NCBI GenBank assembly: GCA_016719535.1 | Contig: JADJYX010000042.1 | Coordinates: forward strand, 62,001-126,000 | Reading direction: 5' to 3' | Length of the DNA: 64,000 bases | Origin: Rubrivivax sp. | Lineage (GTDB): Bacteria > Pseudomonadota > Gammaproteobacteria > Burkholderiales > Burkholderiaceae_C | Part shown: one piece after another, positions 44,317-53,385 of the stretch | Layout of the letters: each line of letters begins with the position of its first letter | Position numbering within the stretch: the stretch's first letter is position 1 | Translations under genes and position numbers: made by a program | The notes under the pieces: generated by a model | What the model saw: the letters and a program-made list of their open reading frames with translations, nothing else | What the model was told of the DNA's origin: nothing | Databases searched by the model: none

Positions 44317-45480
44317 TCACAGGGCCGACCACGCGGACGGGTCGTGGTCGCGATTGTCGTCGTCGCCGGCATCGCCCTCCATCGGGGCGCCCCTGGTTGC
44401 GCCGGCGAGCGGTACCGACAGGATCAGCGTGGTGCCGTTGCGGCCGCTGCTGAGGTCGATCCAGCCGCCGACGGTTGTGGCGCGCTCGTGCAGGCCGCGA
44501 ATGCCGAAGCTGCTGGCCTTGGCCAGGTCGGCACGGCTGAGGCCGCGGCCGTTGTCGCTGATCTCCAGCGACAGCACGCCGCCCGAGATCGACAGGTCCA
44601 TCGTCACGCGGCTGGCCTGCGCGTGCTTGCTGATGTTGGTCAGCGCCTCCTGCGCGGTGCGGTAGGCCACCAGCGGCACGCCTTCGGGCCATTCGTGGCC
44701 TTCGGTGCCGATGTGCTCGTGGCTGGTGCGGAACAGGCATTCGACGCCGGTGCGTTTCTCGAAGCGGCCGGCCAGCCACTGCAGCGCAGCCACCAGGCCT
44801 TGTTCGAGGATCGCCGGGCGCAGGTTGTGCATCACGCGCTGGCTGGCGCCGATGGCGTGGCTGACGGTCTCCATCGCCGAGGCGGCGCGCTGCTGCACGG
44901 CCGGCTCGCTGCTGTGGCGGCGAATCCAGTCGATGTCGAATTTGAGTGCCGTCAGCGACCCACCGACATCGTCGTGGATCTCGCGCGCGATGGCCGCGCG
45001 CTCGGCCTCGACGCGCGTCTGCAGGTGGCGCGCCAGCTCGGCCAGGCGCTGGCGCGAGGCGGCCAGCTCGCGGTCTGCGTCGACCCTGGCGGCGCGCGTG
45101 CGCGCGGCGTCGATGGCGTGCTCGAGCGCCGGCGCCAGCCGCGCCAGGCGGTTCTTCAGCAGGTAGTCGCTGGCGCCGTTGCGCATGGCGGTCACCGCCA
45201 CGTCCTCGCCGATTTCGCCCGAGACCAGGACGAAGGGCACGATGGGGTCGCGCGCGCGCACGATCTGCAGCGCCTGCAGGCCCGAGAAGCCCGGCAGGTT
45301 GTAGTCGGAGACGATGGCGTCCCAGGGCCGGTCCAGCGCCGCCTCGAATTCGGCGCGGCTGTCGACGCGCTGCGCGCGCACATCCAGCCCGCCGCGCAGC
45401 AGGTGAGCCAGCGCCAGCTCGTGGTCGAGTTCCGAGTCTTCCAGGTGCAGGATGCGCAGCGGCGCGGCGGTGCTGGACAT
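44317..45480 (-). CDS. Hybrid receiver-histidine kinase (REC + HisKA_3 + HATPase)
   Basis: A 387-residue soluble kinase. Residues ~10-125 are a receiver domain with DD/ED near 15 and phospho-acceptor in AIVSDYNLPGFSG near 59. Then a HisKA_3 dimerisation domain carries the phosphorylated His in REIHDDVGGSLTAL near 168. The HATPase domain has EALTNISKHAQ and SDNGRGLS. There is no membrane segment, so input is likely another kinase's phosphate acting on the N-terminal receiver. It lies 34 nt before the NarL-type regulator, its probable target. Confidence 0.86.
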   Translation of the reverse strand: MSSTAAPLRILHLEDSELDHELALAHLLRGGLDVRAQRVDSRAEFEAALDRPWDAIVSDYNLPGFSGLQALQIVRARDPIVPFVLVSGEIGEDVAVTAMRNGASDYLLKNRLARLAPALEHAIDAARTRAARVDADRELAASRQRLAELARHLQTRVEAERAAIAREIHDDVGGSLTALKFDIDWIRRHSSEPAVQQRAASAMETVSHAIGASQRVMHNLRPAILEQGLVAALQWLAGRFEKRTGVECLFRTSHEHIGTEGHEWPEGVPLVAYRTAQEALTNISKHAQASRVTMDLSISGGVLSLEISDNGRGLSRADLAKASSFGIRGLHERATTVGGWIDLSSGRNGTTLILSVPLAGATRGAPMEGDAGDDDNRDHDPSAWSAL

Positions 45481-45554
45481 GCGCCCAGTATCGCGCAGCG
45501 GTGCACGCGGGCGCCGGCGGCGCCGAATTGGCGCCGGATTGGTCGCTTCTTCCG

Positions 45555-45583
45555 CTCAATGTCGGCCGGGGTGCTGCCGAAAA
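45555..45583 (+). promoter_or_regulatory. Candidate FliA (sigma28) promoter of the chemotaxis cluster
   Basis: CTCAA (45555-45559) and GCCGAAAA (45576-45583) are separated by 16 nt. They match the FliA boxes CTAAA and GCCGATAA at 4/5 and 7/8. The site lies 77 nt before the first chemotaxis gene and would place the cluster under flagellar control. It is a pattern match only. Confidence 0.4.
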
Positions 45584-45659
45584 TGCTTCGGAGGGTGGGC
45601 CCACCGGGGCCCGTCGACCCTTGGCCGTACCAAAGTCGAACCGCAGCCCTGGAGCGCCG

Positions 45660-46121
45660 ATGCTCGCATCCCCACACGATCCACCACCCGCGCCGATGGC
45701 CTTGACGATGCTGGCGGCCACCGAGCTGCAGGACCACCTGCTGGTGGCCAACAACGACCTCGAACGCCTGCAGCGGCTGCTCGACGATGCGAGCCAGGCG
45801 CTGCTGAGCCACTTCACCTATGCGTCGGCGCACATGGACGCGGCCGCGGTGCACCTGCAAGCCACCCGCGCCGGTGAGCCGCCGGCCATCCGCGAGGCAC
45901 GGCAGACGCTGGCCAGCGCCGTCACGGCGCTGCAGTTCCAGGACCTGGCCACCCAGCTGATCGCCCACACCGCCTGCCGGCTGCGCACCTGCGCCGACCG
46001 CCTGGCGCGCGAGGCCCTGGGCGATGACGAGGACGGTGCCGCCCTGGTGGCGGAGTTGCCGCTGCGCCCCAACCCGGTGACGCAGGACGAAATGGACGCC
46101 GGCTCGATCGAGCTGTTCTGA
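45660..46121 (+). CDS. Small CheZ-like chemotaxis protein
   Basis: A 153-residue helical protein with no signal peptide. Near residue 95 it has TALQFQDLATQLIAHT, which resembles the CheZ active-site helix (DFQDLTGQ, with catalytic D and Q). The C-terminus ends DEMDAGSIELF, an acidic tail reminiscent of the CheY-binding tail of CheZ. It is much shorter than CheZ. It stands directly before cheY, so a CheY-P phosphatase role is a reasonable inference. It could also be a structural chemotaxis adaptor. Confidence 0.6.
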   Translation: MLASPHDPPPAPMALTMLAATELQDHLLVANNDLERLQRLLDDASQALLSHFTYASAHMDAAAVHLQATRAGEPPAIREARQTLASAVTALQFQDLATQLIAHTACRLRTCADRLAREALGDDEDGAALVAELPLRPNPVTQDEMDAGSIELF

Positions 46122-46159
46122 AGATCCCCGAACGATTCAAGACCCCCGGAGCACACAAC

Positions 46160-46522
46160 ATGCACTCGATCCTCGCTGTCGACGATTCCGCCTCGATGCG
46201 CCAGATGGTGTCGTTCACCCTGAAGAATGCCGGCTTCAACGTGGTCGAGGCCGTGGACGGCCAGGACGCCTGGGAGAAGGCCAACAGCCGCGACTTCAAC
46301 CTCGTGCTGACCGACCAGAACATGCCGCGCATGGACGGCATCAGCCTGACCAGGAAGCTGCGCGAGAACCCCAAGTTCAAGGCCACGCCGATCCTGATCC
46401 TGACCACCGAGAGCAGCGACCAGATGAAGCAGGCCGGCCGCGCCGCCGGCGCCACCGGCTGGCTGGTCAAGCCCTTCGATCCGTCCAAGCTGATCGAGGT
46501 CATCGGCAAGGTCATCCGCTGA
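46160..46522 (+). CDS. cheY: CheY-type single-domain response regulator
   Basis: A 120-residue receiver: SILAVDDSASMRQMV (acidic DD), phospho-acceptor Asp in LVLTDQNMPRMDG near residue 53, T in ILTTESS and Lys in GWLVKPFD near 105. There is no output domain. It passes the chemotaxis signal to the flagellar motor or another target. A GGAGCAC ribosome site precedes the ATG. It lies between the CheZ-like gene and cheA, the usual order of a chemotaxis operon. Confidence 0.9.
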   Translation: MHSILAVDDSASMRQMVSFTLKNAGFNVVEAVDGQDAWEKANSRDFNLVLTDQNMPRMDGISLTRKLRENPKFKATPILILTTESSDQMKQAGRAAGATGWLVKPFDPSKLIEVIGKVIR

Positions 46523-46564
46523 CCCGCCGGACCCCCGTCCAGCACAGTCGCCAGGAGCACCAGC

Positions 46565-48705
46565 ATGGGTGAGTCGTCACAAAGCGCCGCCAGCCTGCAC
46601 GCCGGCATCGACCTGAGCCAGTTCTTCCAGGTCTTCTTCGAAGAAGCCGGCGAGAACCTCGACAACATGGAGCGCATGCTGCTGGCGCTGGACGTCGGCG
46701 CGCCGACGACGAGGCGCTCAATGCCATCTTCCGCTGCGCGCACTCGGTCAAGGGCGGCGCCGCGACCTTCGGCTTCACCGATGTCGCCGAGCTGACGCAC
46801 CAGATGGAGACGCTGCTCGACAAGCTGCGCCGTCACGAGCTGCAGCCGACGCCCGAGATGGTCGACGCGCTGCTGCAGTCGGGCGACGCGCTGAAGGCAC
46901 AGCTGGCCCGCCACCAGGGCAACGGCGCCGAGGCGATCGACACGCGCGCGCTGCTGGCCGTCATCGGCGCGCTGGTCGACGGCCGTGGTGCCGCGGCCGC
47001 GCCGGAGGCGCCGGCCAGCGCGCTGCCCGCCGCGGCGGCGCCGGCCAGCGCGCTGCCCGCCGCGGCGGCGCCGGTGGCGCCTGCCCCGGCTGCCGCCGAC
47101 AAGACCGTGCGCGTGCTGGTGCTGACGGTGGGCCCGCTGGACGACCCCCGGCAGGCCGAGAACCTGTTCGAGCTGTTCCAGGAGATCCCCGACCTCGGCA
47201 CCATCGATGCCATCGACGGCGGCCAGGCGGCCGACGGCCTGCGGCGCCTGCGCATCGTCACCGCCACGCCCGACGCCGAGCTGCTGGACCTGTGCACCTT
47301 CCACGTCGCGCGCGAGCAGTTGCGGCTGGAAGCGGCAACCCCCGGCTATGGCTTCTTCCCGGGGGCGCCGGGCGCACCCGAGGCCACCGCGCCGGCGACC
47401 ACCGACCCCGGCTATGGCTTCTTCGACAGCGCACCCGGTGCGCCCGCGCTGGAGTCCGCCGCCGCGGTGCCGGGCCCGGCCGCGTCGGCCGCGCCCGCGC
47501 GTGCCGCCGCGCCGCGCGCCGACAAACCCGCGCCGAACCCCGAGTCGAGCACATTGCGCGTGTCGGTCGAGAAGGTCGATCAGCTCATCAACCTGGTGGG
47601 CGAACTCGTCATCACGCAGGCCATGCTGGCGCAGAACGGCAAGGGCGTCGACACCGCGCTCTACCAGCAGCTGGCCTCGGGCCTGGCCGACCTGGAGCGC
47701 AACACGCGCGACCTGCAGGAAGCGGTGATGTCGATCCGCATGATTCCGATGTCGCTGGTGTTCAACCGCTTCCCGCGCATGCTGCGCGACCTCGCCGGCA
47801 GGCTGTGCAAGAAGGTCGAGCTGGTGACGCAGGGCGAGGCGACCGAACTCGACAAGGGCCTGGTGGAGAAGATCACCGACCCGCTGACGCACCTGGTGCG
47901 CAACAGCTGCGACCACGGCATCGAGCTGCCGGCCGAGCGCCTGGCCAAGGGCAAGCCCGAGACCGGCACCATCACGCTGATCGCCAGCCACCAGGGCGGC
48001 AGCATCGTCATCGAGGTGCGCGACGACGGCAAGGGCCTGAACCGCGGCAAGCTGCTGGCCAAGGCGCGCGAGCGTGGCCTGGACGTGCACGACGGCATGA
48101 GCGACCAGGAGGTCTACGGCCTCATCTTCGCGCCCGGCTTCTCCACCGCCGACCAGGTGACCGATGTCTCCGGCCGCGGCGTCGGCATGGACGTGGTGAA
48201 GAAGAACATCACCGCCCTGGGCGGCACGGTCGAGATCGACTCGGCCGAGGGCTACGGCATGACGGTGCGCGTGCGCCTGCCGCTGACGCTGGCCATCATG
48301 GACGGCATGAGCGTGGGCGTGGGCGAGGAGTGCTACATCCTGCCGCTGTCGAGCGTGGTCGAGTCGTTCCAGGTCGAGGCCGGGATGATCAAGACCATCG
48401 GCGGCAGCGGCCGCGTGGTCGAGGTGCGCGACGAATTCATGCCGGTGATCGACCTGGAGAAGGTGTTCGAGGTGCCGCGCTTCGATTTCGAGCGCGTCAG
48501 CAACATCATGGTCGTCGTCGAGGCCGAGGGCGGCCGCGTCGCCCTGCTGGTCGACGAACTGCTCGGCCAGCAGCAGGTGGTGGTGAAGAACCTCGAATCG
48601 AATTACCGCAAGGTCGACGACGTCTCCGGCGCCACCATCATGGGCGACGGCCGCGTCGCGCTGATCCTCGACGTGGGCTCGCTGGTGCGGCGCAGCCGCC
48701 ACTGA
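46565..48705 (+). CDS. cheA: Chemotaxis histidine kinase CheA, interrupted by an apparent frameshift near 46703
   Basis: The start (MGESSQSAASLHAGIDLSQF) opens the P1 domain but leaves frame near 46703, after LLALDVGAP. One base is missing where GCGCCGGACGAC is expected. The P1 histidine segment CAHSVKGGAATFGF, needed for phosphorylation, is in the second frame. After that come an Ala/Pro linker with a 30-bp tandem repeat, P3 (VDQLINLVGELVITQAML), P4 (LVRNSCDHGIELP, VRDDGKGLNRG, GRGVGMDVV) and a CheW-like P5. If real, the shift would leave only a 633-residue product starting at 46804 that lacks the P1 histidine. A sequencing error is equally plausible. Confidence 0.85.
47011..47070 (+). repeat. 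30-bp tandem duplication in the cheA linker
   Basis: Two consecutive, apparently identical 30-bp units encode APASALPAAA twice. They lie in the flexible Ala/Pro linker after the P1 region. Unit number may vary between strains without harming the kinase. Confidence 0.7.
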
Positions 48706-48752
48706 CCACCACCGAAGCAACCGCCTTCCAGCCGTACCGAAGGGCTTTGAGC

Positions 48753-50612
48753 ATGGCATTCCTGAACCGGGCGCTGCGGCGATTCTCCATCCGCACGCGC
48801 ATGAACGGTGCGATCGCCATCGTCATCGGTCTCTTCGCCCACGTCGCCGTGGCCGCGCTGCTGGGCGGGCGCACGCTGCAGTCGCTCAACCACGAGTTCA
48901 TGACGCTCAGCGTGGCCGAGATGCGCGTGGTCGCCGAGCTGCGCGCGCTGCTCGGCGAGGTGCGCCAGCACGAGAAGAACATGGTCATCGACTACGAGGA
49001 CCCCGCCCTCGTGCAGGCCCACCGCGTGAAGTGGCAGGCCACGATCGACCAGGCCCGGGCCGCGCTCGGCCGCCTGTCGGAGGGCGAAGCCGATGCCGGC
49101 ACCGTCGAGGCGCTGGCCGCGGCGAAGGCGTTGGACGCCTATGTCGCCGCGTCGGCGCGCGTGCTGGAACAGGTGCAGGGCGGCGCCTACGACAACGCGC
49201 GCGTGGCCGACAAGATGCTGGCGCGTGCCAAGCAGCATGTCGTCGAGGTCGAGCAGCGCGTGGCCGCCATCGACCGCATCGTGCAGGCCGAGACCGACCA
49301 GACGCGCACCGGGTTCGAGGCCGCGATGCAGCGCACCGGCTGGCTGTTCGCCGCCGTGCTGATGCTGGTGGTGGTGATCGTGGTGCCCACCACGCTGATC
49401 AATTCGCGCTCCATCACCGGTCCGATCCGGCGCGCGCGCGATGTCGCCACGGCCATCGCGCAGGGCGACCTGACGCAGACGGTGCACGACGACGGCGCCG
49501 ACGAGGCGGGCGCACTGCTGCGCAGCCTGGAACACATGCGCGGCGCGCTGTCGGCGCTGGTGGGCGAGCTGCGGCAGGCCTGCGACAGCATCGGCCTGAG
49601 CTCGGGCGAGGTCGCTGCCGGCAACCACGACCTCAGCCAGCGCACCGAGCAGACGGCGTCCAACCTGCAGCAGACGGCGAGCGCCATCGAGCAGCTCACC
49701 GGCACGGTCAGGAACAGTGCCGATGCGGCGTCGCAGGCCGATCAGCTGGCGCGTTCGGCGGCCAGCGTGGCGCAGCGCGGCGGCACGGTGGTGTCGCAGG
49801 TGGTGCAGACGATGAACGAGATCAATGCCAGCAGCCGGCGCATCGGCGACATCATCGGCACCATCGACGGCATCGCCTTCCAGACCAACATCCTGGCGCT
49901 CAATGCCGCGGTGGAGGCGGCGCGCGCCGGCGAACAGGGCCGCGGCTTCGCGGTGGTGGCCGGCGAGGTGCGCAGCCTGGCGCAGCGCTCGGCCGAAGCC
50001 GCGCGCGAGATCAAGAGCCTGATCGGCGCCAGCGTCGAGCGCGTGGAGGCCGGCACGCGGCTGGTGCAGGACGCCGGCGGCACCATGGGCGAGATCGTGG
50101 CCAGCGTGCAGCGGGTGTCGGACATCATCGCCGAGATCTCCAGCGCCGCCGGCGAGCAGAGCAGCGGCATCGGTCAGGTCAACGGCGCCGTCGCGCAGCT
50201 CGACCGGATGACGCAGCAGAATGCCGCGCTGGTGGAGCAGAGCGCCGCCGCGGCCCGGAGCCTGCGCGAACAGGCCGGCAAGCTCTCGCGCGTGGTGGCG
50301 TCGTTCCGCCTCCAGGGTCTGCACGGGGCCGATGCTGCGGCGGCGCCAGCCGCACCGGCTGTACCGGCCGTGGCGCTGGCCCCGGCGGCAATCACCGCAG
50401 CGGCCAAGGGCGCTGCCGCAGCACCGGCCGTGCGGGCCGTCGCAGCACCGGCCCTACGGGCTGTCGCAGCACCGGCCCTACGGGCTGTCGCAGCACCGGC
50501 CGTGAAGACCGTCGCCGGGCCTGCTGCCGGACCCGCCAGCGTGGCCGCCGCCGCCGCGGCGCCGGCGCGCGCCCCCGTACCGGCCGGCGACGACGACTGG
50601 GAAACCTTCTGA
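48753..50612 (+). CDS. Methyl-accepting chemotaxis protein (MCP1), C-terminal WETF tether
   Basis: A 619-residue receptor. A membrane helix lies near residues 18-40 and a second near 205-228, flanking a four-helix periplasmic domain. A HAMP domain (ITGPIRRARDVATAIAQGDL) and the signalling hairpin follow, with tip sequence IIGTIDGIAFQTNILALNAA. The end has an Ala/Pro linker with four 24-bp-type repeats (AAPALRAV) and finishes in DDDWETF, the pentapeptide type that docks CheR/CheB. The start at 48753 is chosen because it precedes the first helix. Its signalling DNA block is nearly identical to that of MCP3. Confidence 0.88.
   Translation: MAFLNRALRRFSIRTRMNGAIAIVIGLFAHVAVAALLGGRTLQSLNHEFMTLSVAEMRVVAELRALLGEVRQHEKNMVIDYEDPALVQAHRVKWQATIDQARAALGRLSEGEADAGTVEALAAAKALDAYVAASARVLEQVQGGAYDNARVADKMLARAKQHVVEVEQRVAAIDRIVQAETDQTRTGFEAAMQRTGWLFAAVLMLVVVIVVPTTLINSRSITGPIRRARDVATAIAQGDLTQTVHDDGADEAGALLRSLEHMRGALSALVGELRQACDSIGLSSGEVAAGNHDLSQRTEQTASNLQQTASAIEQLTGTVRNSADAASQADQLARSAASVAQRGGTVVSQVVQTMNEINASSRRIGDIIGTIDGIAFQTNILALNAAVEAARAGEQGRGFAVVAGEVRSLAQRSAEAAREIKSLIGASVERVEAGTRLVQDAGGTMGEIVASVQRVSDIIAEISSAAGEQSSGIGQVNGAVAQLDRMTQQNAALVEQSAAAARSLREQAGKLSRVVASFRLQGLHGADAAAAPAAPAVPAVALAPAAITAAAKGAAAAPAVRAVAAPALRAVAAPALRAVAAPAVKTVAGPAAGPASVAAAAAAPARAPVPAGDDDWETF
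49615..50270 (+). repeat. ~650-bp block almost identical to 54718-55373 (MCP signalling domains)
   Basis: The MCP1 segment starting at about 49615 (GCTGCCGGCAACCACGACCT) reads almost base for base like the MCP3 segment from about 54718. Only a handful of differences are visible, for example a C/T near 49691 and CGG/CAG near 50203. MCP2 shares shorter identical stretches. Synonymous sites are not free to drift this little by selection alone, so recent duplication or gene conversion is likely. Confidence 0.8.
50436..50507 (+). repeat. Short 24-bp tandem units in the MCP1 C-terminal linker
   Basis: Units encoding AAPALRAV-type octapeptides repeat about three to four times; the two central ones look identical. 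They lengthen the flexible arm between the signalling hairpin and the WETF tether. Confidence 0.7.
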
Positions 50613-50632
50613 ACCATTGATGGGAGCGTGGC

Positions 50633-52390
50633 ATGTCCTTCGATCGCATCCGCATCGGCAGCCGTCTGGCCGCCGGCTTCGCGGTGTTGCTGACCTTCGT
50701 GGCCCTGACCACGCTCGTGGCCTTCTGGCAGCTGAGCCGCGTGGCCGGTGACGCCGATGCGCTGATGCGCGACCCGCTGGTCAAGGAGCGCCTGGCCAGC
50801 GAGTGGTTCCGCAACATCACCGCCGGCGTCAAGCGCACGACGGCGCTGGCCAAGAGCAGCGACACCTCGCTCGACGCCGTCTTCGCCGACGAGATCAAGA
50901 CCACGACGGCGCGCACCAACGAGGTCTTCGCGTCGCTGGTCAAGCTGGCCGACAGCGACGAGCAGAAGATGCTGGCCCACTCGGCCGAGCTGCGCAAGGC
51001 ATTCCTGGGCGCGCGGCTGAAGGTGCTCGAGGCCAAGAAGGAAGGCCGCACGCAGGATGCCGACCACCTGTTCGCGACCGCGTTCAGCACTTCGGCCCAA
51101 ACCTACCTGAGCAGCGTGCAGGCCTTCCTGGACAGGCAGCAGAAGACCATCGACGCCGCCGGCGCCCGCATCCAGGCCGATGCCGCCCGCGGCCGTCAGC
51201 TGCTGGGCCTGCTGGGCGGGCTGGCGATGCTGCTCGGTGCCGGCCTGGCCTGGACGATCTCGCGCTCGATCACGCGGCCGCTGGCGCAGGCGCTGGGCGT
51301 GGCGCGCACGGTGGCCGCCGGTGACCTGACGCAGCGCGTCGCGGCGCCGGGTCGCGACGAGACGGCGGAGCTGCTGCGTGCCCTCGACGAGATGCGGCTG
51401 CGGCTGTCGGGCCTGGTGACGCAGGTGCGCGCGGGCATCGATTCGGTGGGCGTCGCCAGCCAGGAAATCGCGCGCGGCAACAGCGATCTCAGCGAGCGCA
51501 CCGAGTCCACCGCCGGCAGCCTGCGGCAGACCGCCGGAGCGCTGGTGCAGCTGACCGGCACCGTCACGCAGACGGCCGAGTCCGCCCGCACCGCCAACGT
51601 GCTGGCGGGCTCGGCGCGCACGGTCGCGCAGCGCGGCGGCGAGGTCGTCTCGCAGGTGGTGCAGACGATGGAAGAGATCAACGCCAGCAGCCGCCGCATC
51701 GGCGACATCATCGGTACCATCGACGGCATTGCCTTCCAGACCAACATCCTGGCGCTCAATGCCGCTGTCGAGGCGGCGCGCGCCGGCGAACAGGGCCGCG
51801 GCTTCGCGGTGGTGGCCAGCGAGGTGCGCAGCCTGGCCCAACGTTCGGCCGAAGCCGCGCGCGAGATCAAGGCGCTGATCGGCGCCAGCGTCGAGCGCGT
51901 GGAGGCCGGCACGCGGCTGGTGCAGGACGCCGGCGGCACCATGGGCGAGATCGTGGCCAGCGTGCAGCGGGTGTCGGACATCATCGCCGAGATCTCGTCG
52001 GCCGCCAGCGAACAGAGCACCGGCATCGCCCAGGTCAACCAGGCGGTGACAGGGCTCGACGGCATGACGCAGCAGAACGCCGCGCTGGTGGAGCAATCGG
52101 CAGCCGCCGCGCAGAGCCTGCGCGACCAGGCCGGCAAGCTCGGCAGCGTGGTGGCGGCCTTCCGCATCGAGGGCGCCACGCCGGCGCCGCCGGCAGCACG
52201 CGCGACGGCGGCACCGGCGGCAGCTGCGCCGGTGCCGGCGAAGGCGGTGGCGCGGACGGTGATCCAGAAGGCCGCGGCGGCGGCACGGCCGGCGCCGCCG
52301 GCCGCGCCCGCCGCGGTGACACCCGCCTCGGCGCCGGTCCGTGCCCCGGCCGCGGTGCCGCCGGCCGACGACGACTGGGAAACCTTCTGA
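50633..52390 (+). CDS. Methyl-accepting chemotaxis protein (MCP2), C-terminal WETF tether
   Basis: A 585-residue receptor with membrane helices near residues 12-34 and 188-210 and a four-helix periplasmic sensor between them. The HAMP segment ITRPLAQALGVARTVAAGDL leads into a signalling hairpin whose tip IIGTIDGIAFQTNILALNAA matches MCP1. It ends in an Ala/Pro linker and DDDWETF. The sensor (MRDPLVKERLASEWFRNITA) differs from that of MCP1 and MCP3, so ligands differ. It follows MCP1 by 20 nt with a GGGAGCG ribosome site. Confidence 0.9.
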   Translation: MSFDRIRIGSRLAAGFAVLLTFVALTTLVAFWQLSRVAGDADALMRDPLVKERLASEWFRNITAGVKRTTALAKSSDTSLDAVFADEIKTTTARTNEVFASLVKLADSDEQKMLAHSAELRKAFLGARLKVLEAKKEGRTQDADHLFATAFSTSAQTYLSSVQAFLDRQQKTIDAAGARIQADAARGRQLLGLLGGLAMLLGAGLAWTISRSITRPLAQALGVARTVAAGDLTQRVAAPGRDETAELLRALDEMRLRLSGLVTQVRAGIDSVGVASQEIARGNSDLSERTESTAGSLRQTAGALVQLTGTVTQTAESARTANVLAGSARTVAQRGGEVVSQVVQTMEEINASSRRIGDIIGTIDGIAFQTNILALNAAVEAARAGEQGRGFAVVASEVRSLAQRSAEAAREIKALIGASVERVEAGTRLVQDAGGTMGEIVASVQRVSDIIAEISSAASEQSTGIAQVNQAVTGLDGMTQQNAALVEQSAAAAQSLRDQAGKLGSVVAAFRIEGATPAPPAARATAAPAAAAPVPAKAVARTVIQKAAAAARPAPPAAPAAVTPASAPVRAPAAVPPADDDWETF

Positions 52391-52507
52391 CCACGGGCCG
52401 TGCACCCGCCAGACCCCGCGCGGTGCCGGCATTTCAGTCGGGCCGTCATCCGCCGATAACAGACGCAGCAGGCCCGCAGCCGGGCCGCCCCTTCAAGGAG
52501 TGACCCC

Positions 52508-53032
52508 ATGGACATGATCACCGATGCCGCCGTCGTCGCCCGCCACGAGGCCGTCCGCCTGGCCGGCGGCAAGCCGGCAGCCCCCACCGCCGAAGGTGGT
52601 GAATTCCTCACCTTCCGCCTCGGCGGCGAGGAATACGGCATCGACATCCTGCGCGTGCAGGAGATCCGCTCGTACGAAGCGCCGACGCGCATCGCCAATG
52701 CCCCGCATTTCATCAAGGGCGTGGTCAACCTGCGCGGCGTGATCGTGCCGATCATCGACCTGCGCCTGAAGCTGGGCTGCGAAAGCGCCGAGTACAACGC
52801 CTTCACGGTCGTCATCGTGCTCAACGTCAGGGGGCGTGTGGTCGGTGCGGTGGTGGATTCGGTCTCCGACGTGCTGGAACTGACGCGCGATCACATCAAG
52901 CCGGCGCCCGAGCTCCACAGCAACGTCGACGGCAATTTCATCACCGGCATCGGCAGCGTGGGCGACCGCATGCTGATCCTGATGGACATCGAAGGGCTGA
53001 TGAGCAGCGCCGACATGGGGCTGGTCGCCTGA
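52508..53032 (+). CDS. cheW: Chemotaxis coupling protein CheW
   Basis: A 174-residue CheW-fold protein. It has LTFRLGGEEYGIDILRVQEI near residue 35, then HFIKGVVNLRGVIVPIIDLR and a closing segment DRMLILMDIEGLMSS. It links MCPs to CheA. The start MDMITDAAVVARHEAVRLAG adds an N-terminal tail to the core. A GGAGTGA ribosome site lies before it. It is separated by a 353-nt gap from the exported Cache gene, so it may end its transcript at the hairpin that follows. Confidence 0.9.
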   Translation: MDMITDAAVVARHEAVRLAGGKPAAPTAEGGEFLTFRLGGEEYGIDILRVQEIRSYEAPTRIANAPHFIKGVVNLRGVIVPIIDLRLKLGCESAEYNAFTVVIVLNVRGRVVGAVVDSVSDVLELTRDHIKPAPELHSNVDGNFITGIGSVGDRMLILMDIEGLMSSADMGLVA

Positions 53033-53049
53033 CCTGGGGTCCTGCCCCC

Positions 53050-53077
53050 GGCGGCCCGGCGGCACCGCCGGACCGCC
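53050..53077 (+). terminator. Strong GC hairpin after cheW
   Basis: GGCGGCCCGGCGG pairs with CCGCCGGACCGCC (12 of 13 positions) around a 2-nt loop, 17 nt after the cheW stop. It is followed by a mildly T-rich stretch but not a clean U-run, so termination is plausible rather than certain. The remaining ~300 nt to 53385 hold a second palindrome near 53190 and no gene. Confidence 0.45.
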
Positions 53078-53385
53078 TGAACTTTCTTCGGAGTTCGGCA
53101 CCGGAGCGGCACGGGACGCGCACCCGGCACCCGGACGCCTGGCCGCCCTGGCCCGGCTCGATCTGACTGCCGCCGCGCTGCCGCGCCACCGCGCGGTGGC
53201 GCCGCCGCGCTGTCGCATCGCGGGGGTGCCGCGCTGGCAGCCGCGTGCAGACATCGCCGCCCTGACCAGATGTCCCGACTGCAGCGGATCGGCTCTGGTG
53301 TCGATAGCCAAGGGGTGGACTCGCAGCGCCCTCCGGGCGCCGTCGGGTCCCGTCCTCAACCCGTCCCTGCGAAGGAGCCCGATCC

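Noticed and set aside
45922..48759. 945-codon open frame opposite cheA and cheY
   Set aside because: No recognisable domain; long only because stops are rare at this GC content.
48603..50324. 573-codon antisense frame over MCP1, and a similar one at 53753-55495 over MCP3
   Set aside because: Both are shadows, and resemble each other only because the receptor genes share a DNA block.
50436..50507. Possible CRISPR-like direct repeats
   Set aside because: Units are contiguous, without spacers, and in frame with the MCP1 linker.
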